Positions 1-11,774 are shown, numbered from the stretch's first letter. The stretch: DNA of 64,000 nucleotides from Ziziphus jujuba (GCF_031755915.1 NC_083385.1:19241001-19305000), one strand, 5' to 3'. Notes: a model not told the origin generated them from the sequence alone. Program-made: numbers and translations.

Positions 1-1748
1 TCCAAAATAACCGTTACTCGTCCATCTTTACCCTTGGCCATGAACCTCCTTTGGGTTTTTGACTGACTCCATTTTTCTATTTTCCAATCCGAAGGGAAGA
101 AGAAAGGAACGAAAAAAAAAAAAAAATAGAAGTTGCTAACTCGAAATAAAATAAAATTATGAAAGATTTCCTTTCAATTTCAATAAATCAATAATCACTA
201 TAATAATAATAAGAAATATAATGATTGCTAACTATATTTAATTTACACTTTATAATAAATACAAATCGCTGTACAGTATTTCATTTAAGTATCTTGTATG
301 ATATTATTGCTACAGCCATCACATTTCCATTTATTAAAAAAAAAAAAAAAAAAAAGAAGGAGAGGGATTAGTCCCAGATATTTGATTGTATCTCTAATCT
401 TCTTCACCCCCCTCCCCCACCCATCTCACTAACTAGATTGAAAAAAAAGGAAATATCAACGTATCTGGAAATAAACGATTGATCTCTATCAATAAACCCG
501 CTAAAGACCCGAACCATAGAGTACTTACTACCGATGCCACGGAGAGGTATGTTTTTAGATCTCGCATTGAAAATCCTCCTTCTTTATTCGTTATTGTAAT
601 TTTATTCTAAAATGTATTACATAATGGTAATACATATATGACCCGATGTGTATATGTAGTTAACGACTGACCACTTGTATTTGTACGTAGAATCCCTAAT
701 TCAAATTGAAATGTACAACGATTCAGTACAGTAGATAGTCGATATTCTTTTTCTTAAAACAAAAAAATAAGTCCCTTTTTACTTCTACCTGAGAATTCCC
801 AAAAAATATTCATTTTTTTGTTTTACTTTACGGCGGGTTTTATCTTTATTTAATACGTATATAATATAAGTCTTTTATTATTATATGTTATATGATATAT
901 GAGACAAAAAAGAAGAAATAGCAAGATAGTTTGTATATATTAATGGAAGAAATAAAGATGTGGAAAACAAGACAGAGATTCTTTACAATTGTGGTTAGAT
1001 ATAATTGTGGTTGTGTCGTCCAAAAAGAGGAAATAGAGTGATTCCTTCGTGGTTTTTGAAAGTATCGCTGGATACTATCGAGGAACAGATGTTCTGAATC
1101 AAGTAATGAAGTGAGTTTTCTAAAAACATCATAAAAAAATGAAACGGAGTTTTTTGAAACATCAGAAAAAGTGATCCATTTTTGGAAACAGTCTACGACT
1201 ATAAATAATGAAATATTCTAATCTAATAAAAAGTGAGAGAATAATCTCAACTAATCTCTTGATAGACATATCATGAGGTTCTTAAAGATAACATGATCTC
1301 AAAAGCTTGATTAGCAGTTATTGAATAAATCTCAAAAGATAAACAATATAATCAAGTCTCATCTACGAAACTTATCAAGTATCTCAAATGTACTATAAAT
1401 ACAGACTACATCAACAAACTAGTATAACATTCAAAATCTCTTGACTAATTGTCTACTTCCATTCAAATATACCGATACTGACTTGAACATTGGAGTGACT
1501 TTCGCCAATAACACACCGTCAACCCAAGATTTTTCTAACATCTTTTACAGGTTGGAGTCAAGGAGACGAGAGTTTTGGTCAAACCAAATTTCTGCATCGA
1601 CATGGATTAAGGCCAAAATGTTTTATTTTAAAGTTCTATATTTTTTCCTTTTTTTTTTTTTTTTGTTTTGGTTAAATGGGCCTGAGATATTGGCTCTAAT
1701 AGATTTTAGTTCTAAACCATTATTCAAAATTTGTGAGAGGGCAGTGGT
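1..1748. other. AT-rich intergenic sequence, no gene recognised
   Basis: Poly-A and poly-T runs, short AT microsatellites and unique AT-rich sequence. The only open stretch (1441-1767) starts at a TTG codon and runs through a poly-T tract, with no recognisable domain. I see no exon with convincing splice signals. The first 100 bases are slightly less AT-rich and could be the upstream side of a gene beyond the left edge, but nothing proves this. Confidence 0.5.
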
Positions 1749-1755
1749 AGCTAAC

Positions 1756-2820
1756 AAGCCGGCTTAAGGCATAGGCCACTAAGGCCCATGCCTCGGGCCC
1801 CCATTTTATTGGGGCCCCTCAAAAAAAAAAAATCCATATATATAATATATACATATATTAAATAGAGTATAATTATTAATTTGTTTTAAAAGTATAAGAG
1901 TTCTGACTTTAAAAAAATTAAATTATCTCTAATTGATTATTTGTTTTTAGGTGAATTTATATTTATAATTTATTATAGTAATCATCTTTAACTATTTTTA
2001 TTTTTGGAAAATAACATTAATTAAGTTCAATTAAACATTTTATATTGTATAATTGATTATATTTTAATAATAAAAAATGAGAAAAAAAATGTTAAATATT
2101 CCTCTCGTTTATGCATTTTTTCTTATTTGTTTATGCGTTTTTTCTCATCTTACTCACTTATTTTCATCCCTTATCATTCATTTGTCTTTTATATTTGTTT
2201 AGTTTTGGTATCCAACCATATTATTTGCAATTTTGATGCAAATAACTTTGAAATAAAAGTTAAGCTTGTAAGTGACAATTTATTTTAATGGATTTGTATT
2301 GTTCATTTTCATAATATTTTAATTTTTGGTTTTTTTTTTTAATGAATTCATAATTTTAATTATTTACTAATTATTCTAATTTTTTATAAAAAAGTAGACT
2401 TTAGTTTTTGCTTTTATATTTTTTTTCTTTATATCTTAATTCAAATAAATTAATTAGATTTATTTTGAGAATTAAAACTTAAAAAAAATTAATTATATTC
2501 CCTATGTATAGATTTATTATTTTTTGTTAGTGCAGCTTCAATAAAAAAAAAATTTTCAAAATTGAAATTAATAAAAGGTTATTTTTGTTCAATTATATCT
2601 CAAAAAAATTAAACAATTAATAATTTTATCAATTGAAAAATATTTATTATCAAATTTTAAATATAAAAATTTAATTAGTAATTTTATATCTAAAAAGCAA
2701 TATATATATATATATATAGATTTTATATCAAAAAAATATATTTTATAAAAAATAATATTTAATTATGATCCTAAATTTTTTTTTGGCCTACAGTCTAAAA
2801 AATTGTTGAGACGGCCTGGC
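1756..2820. mobile_element. Candidate non-autonomous DNA element with short target duplication
   Basis: A block of about 1.07 kb begins with a GC-rich patch (repeated GGCC words, 1756-1815), continues through very AT-rich filler and ends in another GGCC-containing patch (2785-2820). The 7 bases AGCTAAC lie directly outside both ends (1749-1755 and 2821-2827), as expected of a target-site duplication. The ends are only weakly inverted (GCCGGCT-like against AGCCAGGCC-like). No coding capacity is seen. The TSD length would suit a hAT-type element, but this is inference and a chance repeat is possible. Confidence 0.4.
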
Positions 2821-3001
2821 AGCTAACCACAAAGGATGAAGCCAGCAAACAAAGAGAAAGATACAGCTCCGAGAGAAGAAAAACGAAAGAAATGGGAGTA
2901 TACACTGTGCCCTAGGATAGCCTGTAAACTTGACCCAAAACGACGTAGTTTTGGTATTCTCCTAAATCCCATCACGGCACCTCTTTATGGACTAGTGTAC
3001 G

Positions 3002-3100
3002 ATGTCAGCCGCGAAAGGATCCACCGTCTACGACAACAATTTCAATGCCATCGACGTAGATACACCAACTCACCAACGGCACAGTATGAGGCACAACTGT
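3002..3100 (+). other. Possible truncated first exon
   Basis: A short, comparatively GC-rich stretch with an ATG at 3002 and a frame beginning MSAAKGSTVYDNN. It is preceded by leader-like sequence containing the near-palindrome AAAACGACGTAGTTTT, a motif I associate with plant promoters. It runs straight into a poly-T tract at 3103. No splice donor or downstream exon was found, and I do not recognise the peptide. It may be the severed 5' end of a gene or retrocopy debris. This is a weak call. Confidence 0.2.
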
Positions 3101-3469
3101 GTTTTTTTTTTTTTTTTTTTTTTTTGAGACATAGAAGTCATAAATTAATTTGCATTTTTAAATATATGCCATCTTTGTTTTATATCTTTCCTTACATATA
3201 AGTCTTATCGAAGTTTTTTTTTTTTTTTTTTTTTTTTAATCTATTTGGATAATATGGTAGGAAATGCACGAGTACTAAACAATACAGCTTATATGATAAT
3301 CCATATTGTAATAATAATAACAACTGAATAAATAAACAAATAAAGAATGAAATAATTTATGGGAAAGACGAACATCCACAAGGTACATAAATTATCTAAC
3401 ATTGTCGATATGAAAACAAATCCTCGATATGAGGCTTCCCATTCGCTTGAACGACACTTGGTCCTAAAT

Positions 3470-6230
3470 GAGTCTTCTTGGTCTTCTTAATTTGTCTTTA
3501 TCTATTTCACTCTGAAACTTCTCCATTGATCTTAAACCATGCTCAAGAAAATGGATTAATTACTACAACATTCAGTTCATTTCTCAAGTACACCCACAAG
3601 AAATGTGATATATACAGATATATATATATAGTGTGGTATCAAAGCCAATTCCAGTATCAGATAGAAAAGCAAAGCTTCTTCCAAATTACCATTCAAATGA
3701 CACCATTTTAAAATCTTTGTTTGTCCAAGAAAACAGTATTCTCTGGCATGACATGGAACAGCTCTTGCATTGAAAGACACTACGTTGTCTCTCTTGAACC
3801 ATTTGAAGATGTAATAGTTATTAATCCACTTTCCATGTCCAATGACTGATGCTTGGCCACAGCCTGAAATCAGAAAATGTACAGAAATGACAACAGGTTT
3901 CTTACCAGCTGCTATCTTAAGCATCACAAATTTCCAATGACTCGTACAAATCCCTCTCTGTGAATAGCCATTAATTCATACCTAGTCCATGGAAAAAAAG
4001 GATTCCGTGAGGCATGCCACCAAATGAAAGTCCTGTACAAACAGAGACACCGATAGGATATACTATGACAGAAGGCTTAGAATAGTGTTTGCAACAGGTT
4101 TTTTATGTCCAACATGCAACATCCTTACATTACAGCATCAAGATATACGCCATAGTTTTTCAAATTCTCTATAAACCCAAAGTATTACTACACAGCTTAG
4201 TTTTTATGCGATGTTTCTAGAATAAAATGAATTGTAATTGCTTAATTTATGTTTTAATTCAAAGGTGCATGTCCAGATAAGGCTATAGGAAGAAGAATTA
4301 ATGGGTGGTTGCTGAAGTTGACTAAACTTCCCTGGAAATTGGGGAAATATTTGAATTTAGCAATCAACTAGGTGGAAACAATAATCGTTGAGGGCCAAAA
4401 CAGATCCGTCCTTTCTAGAATTCAATAAAATTTAAGAAAACTAAGTCTACAAGTTGACTGCATTGGTTCATCTAGAAAATTATTGAAGAGAACAAGCAAG
4501 AAAATAAACTTGAGCTGAATTTACATCAAGATATTCTTAACATATAACCATTCCACACGTGGATGATGGGTCTGTTACATTCACAAAAGCACAAATAAAA
4601 ATCTTAAACCAGTATATTAGCATCAATAATTACTCAAAAGAGAACAATAAGTAAATTGCATATTATGATGTGCAAAACCAAGCAAATTTCAACTTCATAG
4701 ACTAACTTTGTTCTCTTACATCTAAACAATTTTTCACATGAAATGAAAAAGGACTATGATTTCACAATTCACATTAGCTGTGGATGATTGTGTACATATC
4801 TAAAAACACAGTGCTGGCAGCAATTTCTAATCAATGGCAACTATGCCACCAGACTCGTCTGACAGCTATATAAAAAGTCCAAAGAGAAGGCCAGAATGCA
4901 AAGTTCAAAAAATTTTCACAAACTGGCAGTATAAGATCAATTCTTGATGTTGGCTTGAACAGAACTTCCACATCTCACATAAGTTCTGTTCTCATATTGG
5001 ATGGCTCCTAGTCTAGATGCACAGAAATCATTGAAAATAAAATACTGCTCCAATAAACATGGTTTAAGGATCTCATGAATAATATTTTCAAGATTCTTCA
5101 CTGGAATCCAAAAAATGACCCTTGTAAGCAACCAACAGTTCCTCTGCATCATCTCTATATCTCGATATAAACTTCTCCAAGAATTCATCCTCTGTCATAT
5201 TCAAGATGCAGTTCAAACTTGGCGCTTTATTCAGTAATTTTTTCAACTTTATAACCTGTAGAACCTTGTACCTAGGAATCACTCTGTTCTCCATGCTATT
5301 CATCAAACAAGTTGGTCTATAAACTAACACAGACTTCTCAAACTTAACCGTATTCAAGAAGAAATCAATTCCAAACTTTAACTTCTTCTCAGAAGTCCTA
5401 AGCAAACCTGGTGCTCTTCTAAACATTTCCATACATTCATTCTCAGAAAACCCAAAACTGTGAAACAAATCCAGCTTTTTTCTAAATGTCTGATTGCTCA
5501 AACAACTGACAGTATAGAGTGCATGGACCAACATCCTCGAATCCACTGAGAAACCCATACCCAAAACCTGCGAAACAATGTCTCTAAGTTGGGGTTCTGG
5601 CATAACAAAAATCCAAGGCTGCCTCTTCAACAACATAGAGAGCTGAGAACCAACAATTCCACAGCTTTCCAAGAATGCAATGTTTCCCAACAACCCAGTT
5701 TGAGGGTCTCTCCGAACAACCCAATTACATTTGCTCATAATTAGAATTAAATCTTTACCATTCCAATCATTCCCCAAAACTTTCTTAAGAATTTCAATTG
5801 AGGGAACCAATTTTCTTTCCAGACTAACAGTTAAAAGCGTCGAATTCTTGGAAATGAAGTTACCCAAGTCTGGAAGAGCAAGACCCAGTTGTTGAAAAAA
5901 TTCAAGCTTTGGCCTGAGGGTCTTGTTAATGTTAGCAAACAAGATCTGGGGAGAGACACGAACCGCAGATCGGATCTGAGTTTCTGACAATCCATACTCA
6001 TGAAGTAAATTGTGCACTGATTGGGGTTTTTCGAGGGCCACGACCCTTGAGAAGCGATTAGAAATTGAGAGGGCTTGTGTTTCAGTCAATTTGAAGGTAT
6101 TTGTGAGGTAACTGAAAAAGGGTGAATTTGGATTGAGGGCTTTGGTAGGTGAGGAAAGAGAAGAGAAAAATCTAGTATACATAACTTTGTAGATCAGTGA
6201 AAGAAATATCTCATGGAAACTAAACCGCTA
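3470..6230. repeat. Segmental duplication, unit A (with mTERF gene)
   Basis: This segment aligns in the same orientation with about 8480-11460. Shared blocks outside the coding region include the CACTCTGAAA...ATTGATCTTAA stretch (about 3510 and 8520), the CTCTTGCATTG block (about 3760 and 8750), AAAGTCCTG...CAAACAGAG (about 4030 and 9228) and GGTTGCTG...TTGAC...AAACTTCCCTG (about 4305 and 9525). Unit A holds the intact mTERF gene plus about 1.6 kb of downstream flank (3470-5087), in which I see no other gene. The copies differ by many substitutions and small indels, so the duplication is not recent. Confidence 0.8.
5088..6182 (-). CDS. mTERF-family protein (organelle transcription termination factor-like)
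   Basis: One uninterrupted 364-codon reading frame with a true ATG. Plant mTERF proteins are nucleus-encoded helical-repeat proteins that bind nucleic acid in mitochondria or plastids and act in organelle transcription, splicing or translation. The N-terminus (MYTRFFSSLSS, Ser/Arg-rich with few acids) looks like an organelle targeting peptide, more mitochondrial than plastid in style. From about residue 45 the protein shows the leucine- and proline-punctuated mTERF repeat pattern: SETQIRSAVRVSPQIL, then LEFFQQLGL, ISKNSTLL, LERKLVPSIEILKKVL, and near the C-terminus ENRVIPRYKVLQVI. Plant family members are usually 350-400 aa, so this is full length. It is intronless, as is common in the tandem plant mTERF subgroup. 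The neighbouring copy at 10313-11455 is its pseudogene. The exact subfamily and target organelle are not decided by the sequence. Confidence 0.93.
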   Translation of the reverse strand: MYTRFFSSLSSPTKALNPNSPFFSYLTNTFKLTETQALSISNRFSRVVALEKPQSVHNLLHEYGLSETQIRSAVRVSPQILFANINKTLRPKLEFFQQLGLALPDLGNFISKNSTLLTVSLERKLVPSIEILKKVLGNDWNGKDLILIMSKCNWVVRRDPQTGLLGNIAFLESCGIVGSQLSMLLKRQPWIFVMPEPQLRDIVSQVLGMGFSVDSRMLVHALYTVSCLSNQTFRKKLDLFHSFGFSENECMEMFRRAPGLLRTSEKKLKFGIDFFLNTVKFEKSVLVYRPTCLMNSMENRVIPRYKVLQVIKLKKLLNKAPSLNCILNMTEDEFLEKFISRYRDDAEELLVAYKGHFLDSSEES

Positions 6231-6239
6231 GAAAACTTG

Positions 6240-7455
6240 CTGTCTGCATTTAAACGAGCAGTTGCAGTATGATGTAACTAAAGCTTTCCTTTTTGTTTAG
6301 AACAACTTGAACTGCATGGACTACAATCTCTCTTATCTGGAGAATTTAAAAAAAACATATCAAACGTGTAGTCAAACTAGGTGCACAATAACATTTCATT
6401 TAAAAAAAAAACAAAGAAAGCAGCTATAATTACTGCAAAATATGGTATATTATACAGAAGAATGATCCCTAGCAAAGAGCAATAAAACATAAACTAGAAA
6501 TAATAATGACCAATACCATGGCTCCCAACTCTACCTTACAGAACCAGACTATTACTAAGTATTTTAGGATTTGGTAAATGCAACAGTTAGTTCCAGGAAA
6601 GATGTAAAATCAGTTTGAATACAACCATCCTATATATGTTAAGTGCCAAAGTCACATCCCCAAAAGAACTCATTATATTCAGCATCAGTCATTGTCATCA
6701 AGAACTTGGCATATCTGGGATCAAATACAAGATGCAGTAATACAAATTGAAATCTCACACATAAAACCTTTTTATCTTAAATTCATCCATTTAAACACAG
6801 AATGGCATTGGTTTTTCAATTGCTTTAAGTTTTAAAGATGTATTTGAAGTTTATATAAGTACATACAGGTTCACTTTGTTGCCCTCCTTGATCCTAGTGC
6901 TTCACAAGAGTTGTACAATTCAAAGATTATAATTTTAAATCTCAGCCCTTGAATCTATTAATAAATGTCCTCATAGGAGAATGACAGTTTACAAACATAT
7001 GCATTTATATTATGAAGCTTTTGGGTTCTTCATTAGACCAAAATATTTCAAACTTTTTCCCTTTTTTATGGCTAAGCCACTGAGATATTGGATATGATAC
7101 ATCGAATTTCTAAACCACGATTAGGAATATCTGGGAGAGCTTGGCTAGTGAGTAATTCAGTGATCACAGCAGACAGAAAAACAGAAAGACGATTAGAAAC
7201 GCACGCACGCACACACACACAAATAATAATAATAAAAAATACTAATAATAAAATAAAATAAAATTACACAAACAAACCCAACAATGGCATCAAAGAGTAA
7301 TTTGGGAAGACAAGTTAAACAAAAGCTAAACATCATAAACAAGGAACAATTTCATTTTCCAAAAAACGAACATAAACATAAAATAGAAATAAATAGATAA
7401 ATGAAACAAGAAAAAAGGAAAAGAAAATGTATATTCCAAAATTTTGTACACTTAC
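6240..7455. other. Intergenic or 5'-UTR intron sequence upstream of the mTERF gene
   Basis: AT-rich sequence with no coding region. It includes a short alternating CA/CG repeat near 7200 and an AAT/AATAA-rich patch near 7225-7260. If the exon-like stretch at 7456 belongs to the mTERF transcript, this is an intron in its 5' leader. A possible acceptor (TTTTCTAG) lies a few tens of bases before the ATG, around 6225. Confidence 0.35.
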
Positions 7456-7580
7456 CTTCATCGGTAGCACCAGATAACAGCGAACCATGAAGCGCCGGCG
7501 CCGATATGGGGCACGGATGAGGAGGTTCGGCTGCGAGAGGTGGCAAGGACTAGGAGTTGTCTGAGACGGCTATAGAGACA
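7456..7580 (-). other. Candidate non-coding or first exon with strong splice donor
   Basis: On the minus strand this clearly less AT-rich stretch ends in GATGAAG followed by GTAAGTGT, a near-consensus donor at 7455/7456. It lies upstream of the mTERF gene on the same strand with no other gene between, so it may be a 5'-UTR exon of that gene. A short ATG frame (MVRCYLVLPMK) runs across the donor, but I recognise nothing in it. The right edge is approximate. Confidence 0.35.
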
Positions 7581-8160
7581 GAGTATAGTAGGATTTTGAT
7601 TGACCCAAAACAACGGGTTTTTCTTTTTTAATTTTTTTTTACTTAGTAATTGGCATAATTTTCTTTTCAACTGAAAGACTTTAATCATTAAACTGAAATT
7701 TTTAGCATTTTAATCTTTGAGAAACTTGAATTTTAATTACAATAGTAGAACTCAAACTTTTACTTACATAAATAATCTATAAACACTTTAAAAATCATTT
7801 TTAAAGCGAAATTCAACTTCAAAAATCAAAATGTAAAAAATATAATATATATATATGCAATTAAAATGTCAAAACATGATGAGCTTAAAGGTAAAACATG
7901 CAAACTAAACATGATGAGATCAGGGGTAACACATGCAACCTACCCTTCTTTTCTTAAATGTACCCATTAAATTAATTCATTATTGCTAGAAAAAAAAAAT
8001 TGTAACTTAGTTTATATTGAAACCCAAAAAAAAAAAAAAAAGTTGTAATGAATTCGTAAGCAATTATTAATTTTTTAACCAAAGTTAATATTTAATTAAT
8101 CATTCAATAATTGTTTTTCTAGCTATAAAGTATCAACAGACCATAGATTATTTTAGACTC

Positions 8161-8258
8161 TTATTTTGAATAAAACAAAGCATAATATATATTTTCTTAT
8201 TTGTATAAAACAAAGCATAATATATATTTTTTTATTTTGAATAAAACAAAAGCATAAT
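8161..8258. repeat. Short tandem repeat, about 35-38 bp unit, nearly three copies
   Basis: The phrase AATAAAACAAAGCATAATAT, or a variant of it with TATAAAACAAAGCATAAT, recurs three times, separated by AT-rich spacers of similar length, and then runs into an AT microsatellite (8262-8280). No coding function. Confidence 0.7.
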
Positions 8259-8359
8259 ATTATATATATATATATATATTTTGCAATATTAGTATAATAG
8301 ATATAGATATATACGGAAATTTTATGGTGAGGATGGTTCGTATGAGGAGCGTAATATTA

Positions 8360-8429
8360 ATGACGGTTTTTCATAGTATTAACGATGATTTTTTAGAAAA
8401 TCATCACCAATATTATAAAAAACTGTCAT
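8360..8429. repeat. Imperfect 33-bp inverted repeat (hairpin)
   Basis: The left arm 8360-8392 begins ATGACGGTTTTTCATAG. The right arm 8397-8429 ends AAAAACTGTCAT. The arms pair at 27 of 33 positions around a 4-base loop. GACGGTTTT-type inverted words are common in subterminal regions of plant CACTA-like elements, so this may be an element remnant. No small-RNA evidence is available from sequence alone. Confidence 0.6.
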
Positions 8430-9002
8430 CAATACTGTGATCGGCAGTAGAGAGGAAAAAAAAAATAATAATAATAATACCCAAATTGTCCTGGTGTATT
8501 AATTTATTTATTTATTTTTTTCACTCTGAAATTTCATCATTGATCTTAACTAGGCCCAAGAAAAATGGGCAATACATTGAGCAGTGGTCTGAGACAGGAG
8601 TAATTACTAGAACATTCAATTCCTTTCTGAACGAGACGAGCAATAAATGCGACATTGTCTGGTCTCAACCCCAGCGAAATTACCATTCAAATGAGACCCT
8701 CGAAATCTGTGTCCAAGAGAACAGTTTTCTCCGGCATGGCATGGAACAACTCTTGCATTGGAAGACTATATATTTTCTCTAAATCCATATGAAGATGTAA
8801 TAGTTGTTATTCCACTTTCCTAGCCCAATGCTGATGCTCGGCCCCATAGTCTGAAATCATTTAAAGTATAGTAACCAAATCAGGTTTCTTGCTAGTTGCT
8901 ATCTTAACATGAAAAATTCCCAACACCTTGTATAAATTCCTTCTCTATGAATACCAACTAATCATAAGTAGACCTTGGGAAACAAGTTCTATGAGGCACG
9001 CC

Positions 9003-9212
9003 AATCAACCTATTGATATTGGAAGACCCAAAAGATTCTTCCAATGTATCATTTCTGGGTCCAATGAAATTCATAGGTATAGGAAGAAGCCCTGTCAAAT
9101 AGAGATTTTTTCTTTCGACCATCTTTCGATTGTTAATACGATATATAAGGACCGCTACTACAAATAGTACTACACCCTTGATCGTGAAATATTGATTGCT
9201 TGTTGAACCCTG
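9003..9212 (-). pseudogene. ycf2: Nuclear copy of a plastid ycf2 fragment (NUPT)
   Basis: Read on the minus strand, 70 codons are open and match the N-terminal part of plastid Ycf2: [13 protein letters not shown], then [39 protein letters not shown] and [14 protein letters not shown] recognise this order from plastid Ycf2 (roughly residues 65-135). Ycf2 is part of a plastid-envelope import motor complex, but this piece is an isolated fragment inside nuclear sequence. The flanking bases match unit A of the duplication on both sides, so the insertion (about 9001-9225) came after the duplication. With no stop codon and a clear family match it looks fairly young. It has no gene function. Confidence 0.88.
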
Positions 9213-10312
9213 TAAATGTGAATTGATGAAAGTCCTGCACAAACAGAGCAACAGATAGCAAATATGATGACAGAAGACTTGCAAATAGTGCTTGCATCAT
9301 GTTTATGTCCATCATGCAACAACCATTCATTAAAGCATCAAGAAATATTCTAAAGCTTTTAAATTTCAAGACAAACCAAGGTATCAACATCTAATCGTTG
9401 TGCAATCTTTCTAGAATAAACTGCATTTTAATTTGCTTAATTTATGCTCAAATTCAAAGGCACATGTCCATACAAGGGTATAGGAAAATGGATTCAACTT
9501 GCAGTCATCCAACACATAAGGAGTGGTTGCTGTAGTTGACAAACTTCCCTGATAATTGGGGAAAAATTCGATTCAGCAATAAATTAGATGACAATGATAA
9601 AACTTAGGCCAGAAAAGATCCATCCTTTCTAGAATTCTAACAAAATCAAGGAAATGAAACATAAGTCATACAAGCTGACTATATTGGTTAATCTAGAAAA
9701 GTTCTGATGAGATTTTGCATGAAAAAGTTACAGTGAATTTACATGATTTTGTAAACATATTATCATACAACAATTCGATGATGGGTTTGTTACATTCAGA
9801 AAAGCAAAACTACAAATCTTAAAACCAATATATTAGCATCGATCAATGCTTGAAACAGGACTAAAAGTAAATTGCATAACATGAGATGTGCAAAACCTAA
9901 CATATTGAACTTGATAGGATGAACTTTTTCTTTACATATAAATAATTTTACACGTAAAATGAAAGAGGACTATGATTTAGCCATTCACTTTAGCTGCTGA
10001 TGATTGTCTATCATCTACAAAAAAAACACAGCGCTGACGGGAATTTTCTATTGTCTATTATATACAATAAAAACACAATGCTGACAGGAATTTCATAATC
10101 GATGACAACTACGCTGCCGACTGATATGGAGGTTATATAAAAGTCCAATAGAAGGCCAGAATGTAAAGTTAAAAAATTTTCACATACTTGTAGTGTAAGA
10201 CCAATTATTGATGTTTGCTTGAACATAACATGCCCTTCTTACAACCAGTATTGTTCTCATCTTCAATGGCCCCTAGATGCTCATAGATAATTGAACATGG
10301 CATGTTGCACCA

Positions 10313-11455
10313 TTAGAATGGCTTAAGGATCTCATGAAGAACTTGTTTTAAGATTCTTTTCACTGGAATCCGAAAGACGACCCTTATATGCAAACAACAG
10401 TTCCTCTTCGTCATCTCTATATCCTGATATAAACTTCTCCAGAATTCATCCTCAGTCATATCCAGTACACGGATCAAACTTGGCTCCCTATTCAATAGTT
10501 TTTTCGACTTTATAACCTGTAGAACCTTGTACCGAGGAATCACTCTGTTCTCCATGCTACTCATCAAACAAGTTGGTTTATGAACAAAAACAGACTTTTT
10601 AAACTTAACTGTATCCAAGAAGAAATCAATTCCAAACATTAACTTCTCCTCAGAAGTCCTAAGCAAACTTGGTGCTCTTCTAAACATTTCCATACATTCG
10701 TCTTCACAAAACCCAAAACTGCGAAATAAGTCAAGCTTTTTCCTAAGTGTCTGATCACTCAAACAACTAACGGTATAAAAACCCAAGTGCATGGATTAAC
10801 ATCCCAGAATCTACCGAGAAACCCATACCCAAAACCTGGGAAACAACGTCTCTAAGCATAGGTTCTGGCATAACAAAAATTGAAGGCTTCCTTTTCAGCA
10901 GCTTAGAGAGCTGAGAACCAACAATTCCACAGCTCTCCAAGAATGCAATGTTTCCCAACAACCCAAATTGTGGTTCTTTCCTGGCAACCCCATTCCAGTT
11001 GCTCATAATCCGAGTTAAATCTTTACCATTCCAACCATTCCGAAAACTTCCTTAAGAATTTCAACACAGCGCACAATTTTCCTGCCAGACTAACAGTCAA
11101 AAGCATCGAATTCTTGGAAATGAACTTACCCTAATCTAAACCAGCAACCCAGTTGTCGAAAAAAACTTGAGCTTTGGCTTGAGGGTCTTGTTAATGTCAG
11201 CGAACAAGATCTGGGGCGAGACACGAACCGCAGATCGGATCTGGGTTTCCGATAATCCGTACTCCCGAAGAAAACTGTGCACGGATTGGCGTTTTTTGAG
11301 GGCCTTGACCCTTGAGAAGCGACTGGATACTGAGATTGAGAGAGCTTAGGTTTCAGTCAATTTGAAAGCATTCGTGAGGTAACTGAAAAATGGCGAATTT
11401 GGATTGAGGGTTTTAGCCGGAGAGGAGAGAGAGGGAGAGAGGAGAAAATTCTGGT
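10313..11455 (-). pseudogene. mTERF-family pseudogene (tandem copy)
   Basis: This is a full-length but broken copy of the gene at 5088-6182. The start codon is lost (the aligned position near 11450 is not ATG). A Gln codon in the segment matching FKLTETQALS has become TAA (near 11347). There is a frame loss around 11040, where GGGGAAT of the intact gene corresponds to CGGAAT. A short insertion at about 10776-10790 breaks the frame between the segments matching LVHAL and YTVSCLS. One base is missing in the segment matching DEFLEKF (about 10440), and the original stop is lost. The pieces 10767-11006 and 10313-10792 still read as recognisable mTERF repeats. Confidence 0.9.
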
Positions 11456-11460
11456 TGGTT

Positions 11461-11774
11461 TAGAGGGAACAAATTGGAAATGTAAGACCCAATGAAAGAA
11501 GCAGAGACTAGATACGAGAATTGGCATTTTCACACAAAAGCCAAGGAAAGGGGGAAAGCAGGGTTTAAGGTTTACACTTTTTAAATTTTGAAAGCTTTTT
11601 CCTTTTAGGGCATATATTTTTTAAATTTACAAACTTAAACATTTTGACGTTACAGTTTAACCCTTCAATTTTGAATATTTTATAGTTCGGACGTTTCTTT
11701 TCTAGAATTTTATGGATTAGAATGCAAAGTATTAAATATTTTAAATTTTTTTTAAAATTTATGTTTTTTTAAAA
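11461..11774. other. Intergenic sequence upstream of the mTERF pseudogene
   Basis: The first 100 bases resemble an ordinary 5' leader and promoter flank of the former mTERF gene. The remainder is AT-rich. I see no coding region. Confidence 0.4.

Larger units (their letters stand above)
8480..11460. repeat. Segmental duplication, unit B (with mTERF pseudogene)
   Basis: This is the direct-repeat partner of 3470-6230. It carries the decayed mTERF copy (10313-11455), its former downstream flank (8480-10312), and a plastid-derived insertion at about 9001-9225 that unit A lacks. Apart from these, I see no gene in the flank. Short open stretches there are shared in part with unit A and are not conserved as protein. 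Confidence 0.8.

Noticed and set aside
1441..1767. 108-codon open stretch on the plus strand
   Set aside because: Starts at TTG, crosses a long poly-T run coding for Phe, and has no domain or splice support.
2836..3201. 121-codon open stretch on the plus strand
   Set aside because: Contains a poly-T tract read as Phe and has no recognisable similarity. A different frame starting at 3002 looks slightly more exon-like and is listed at low confidence.
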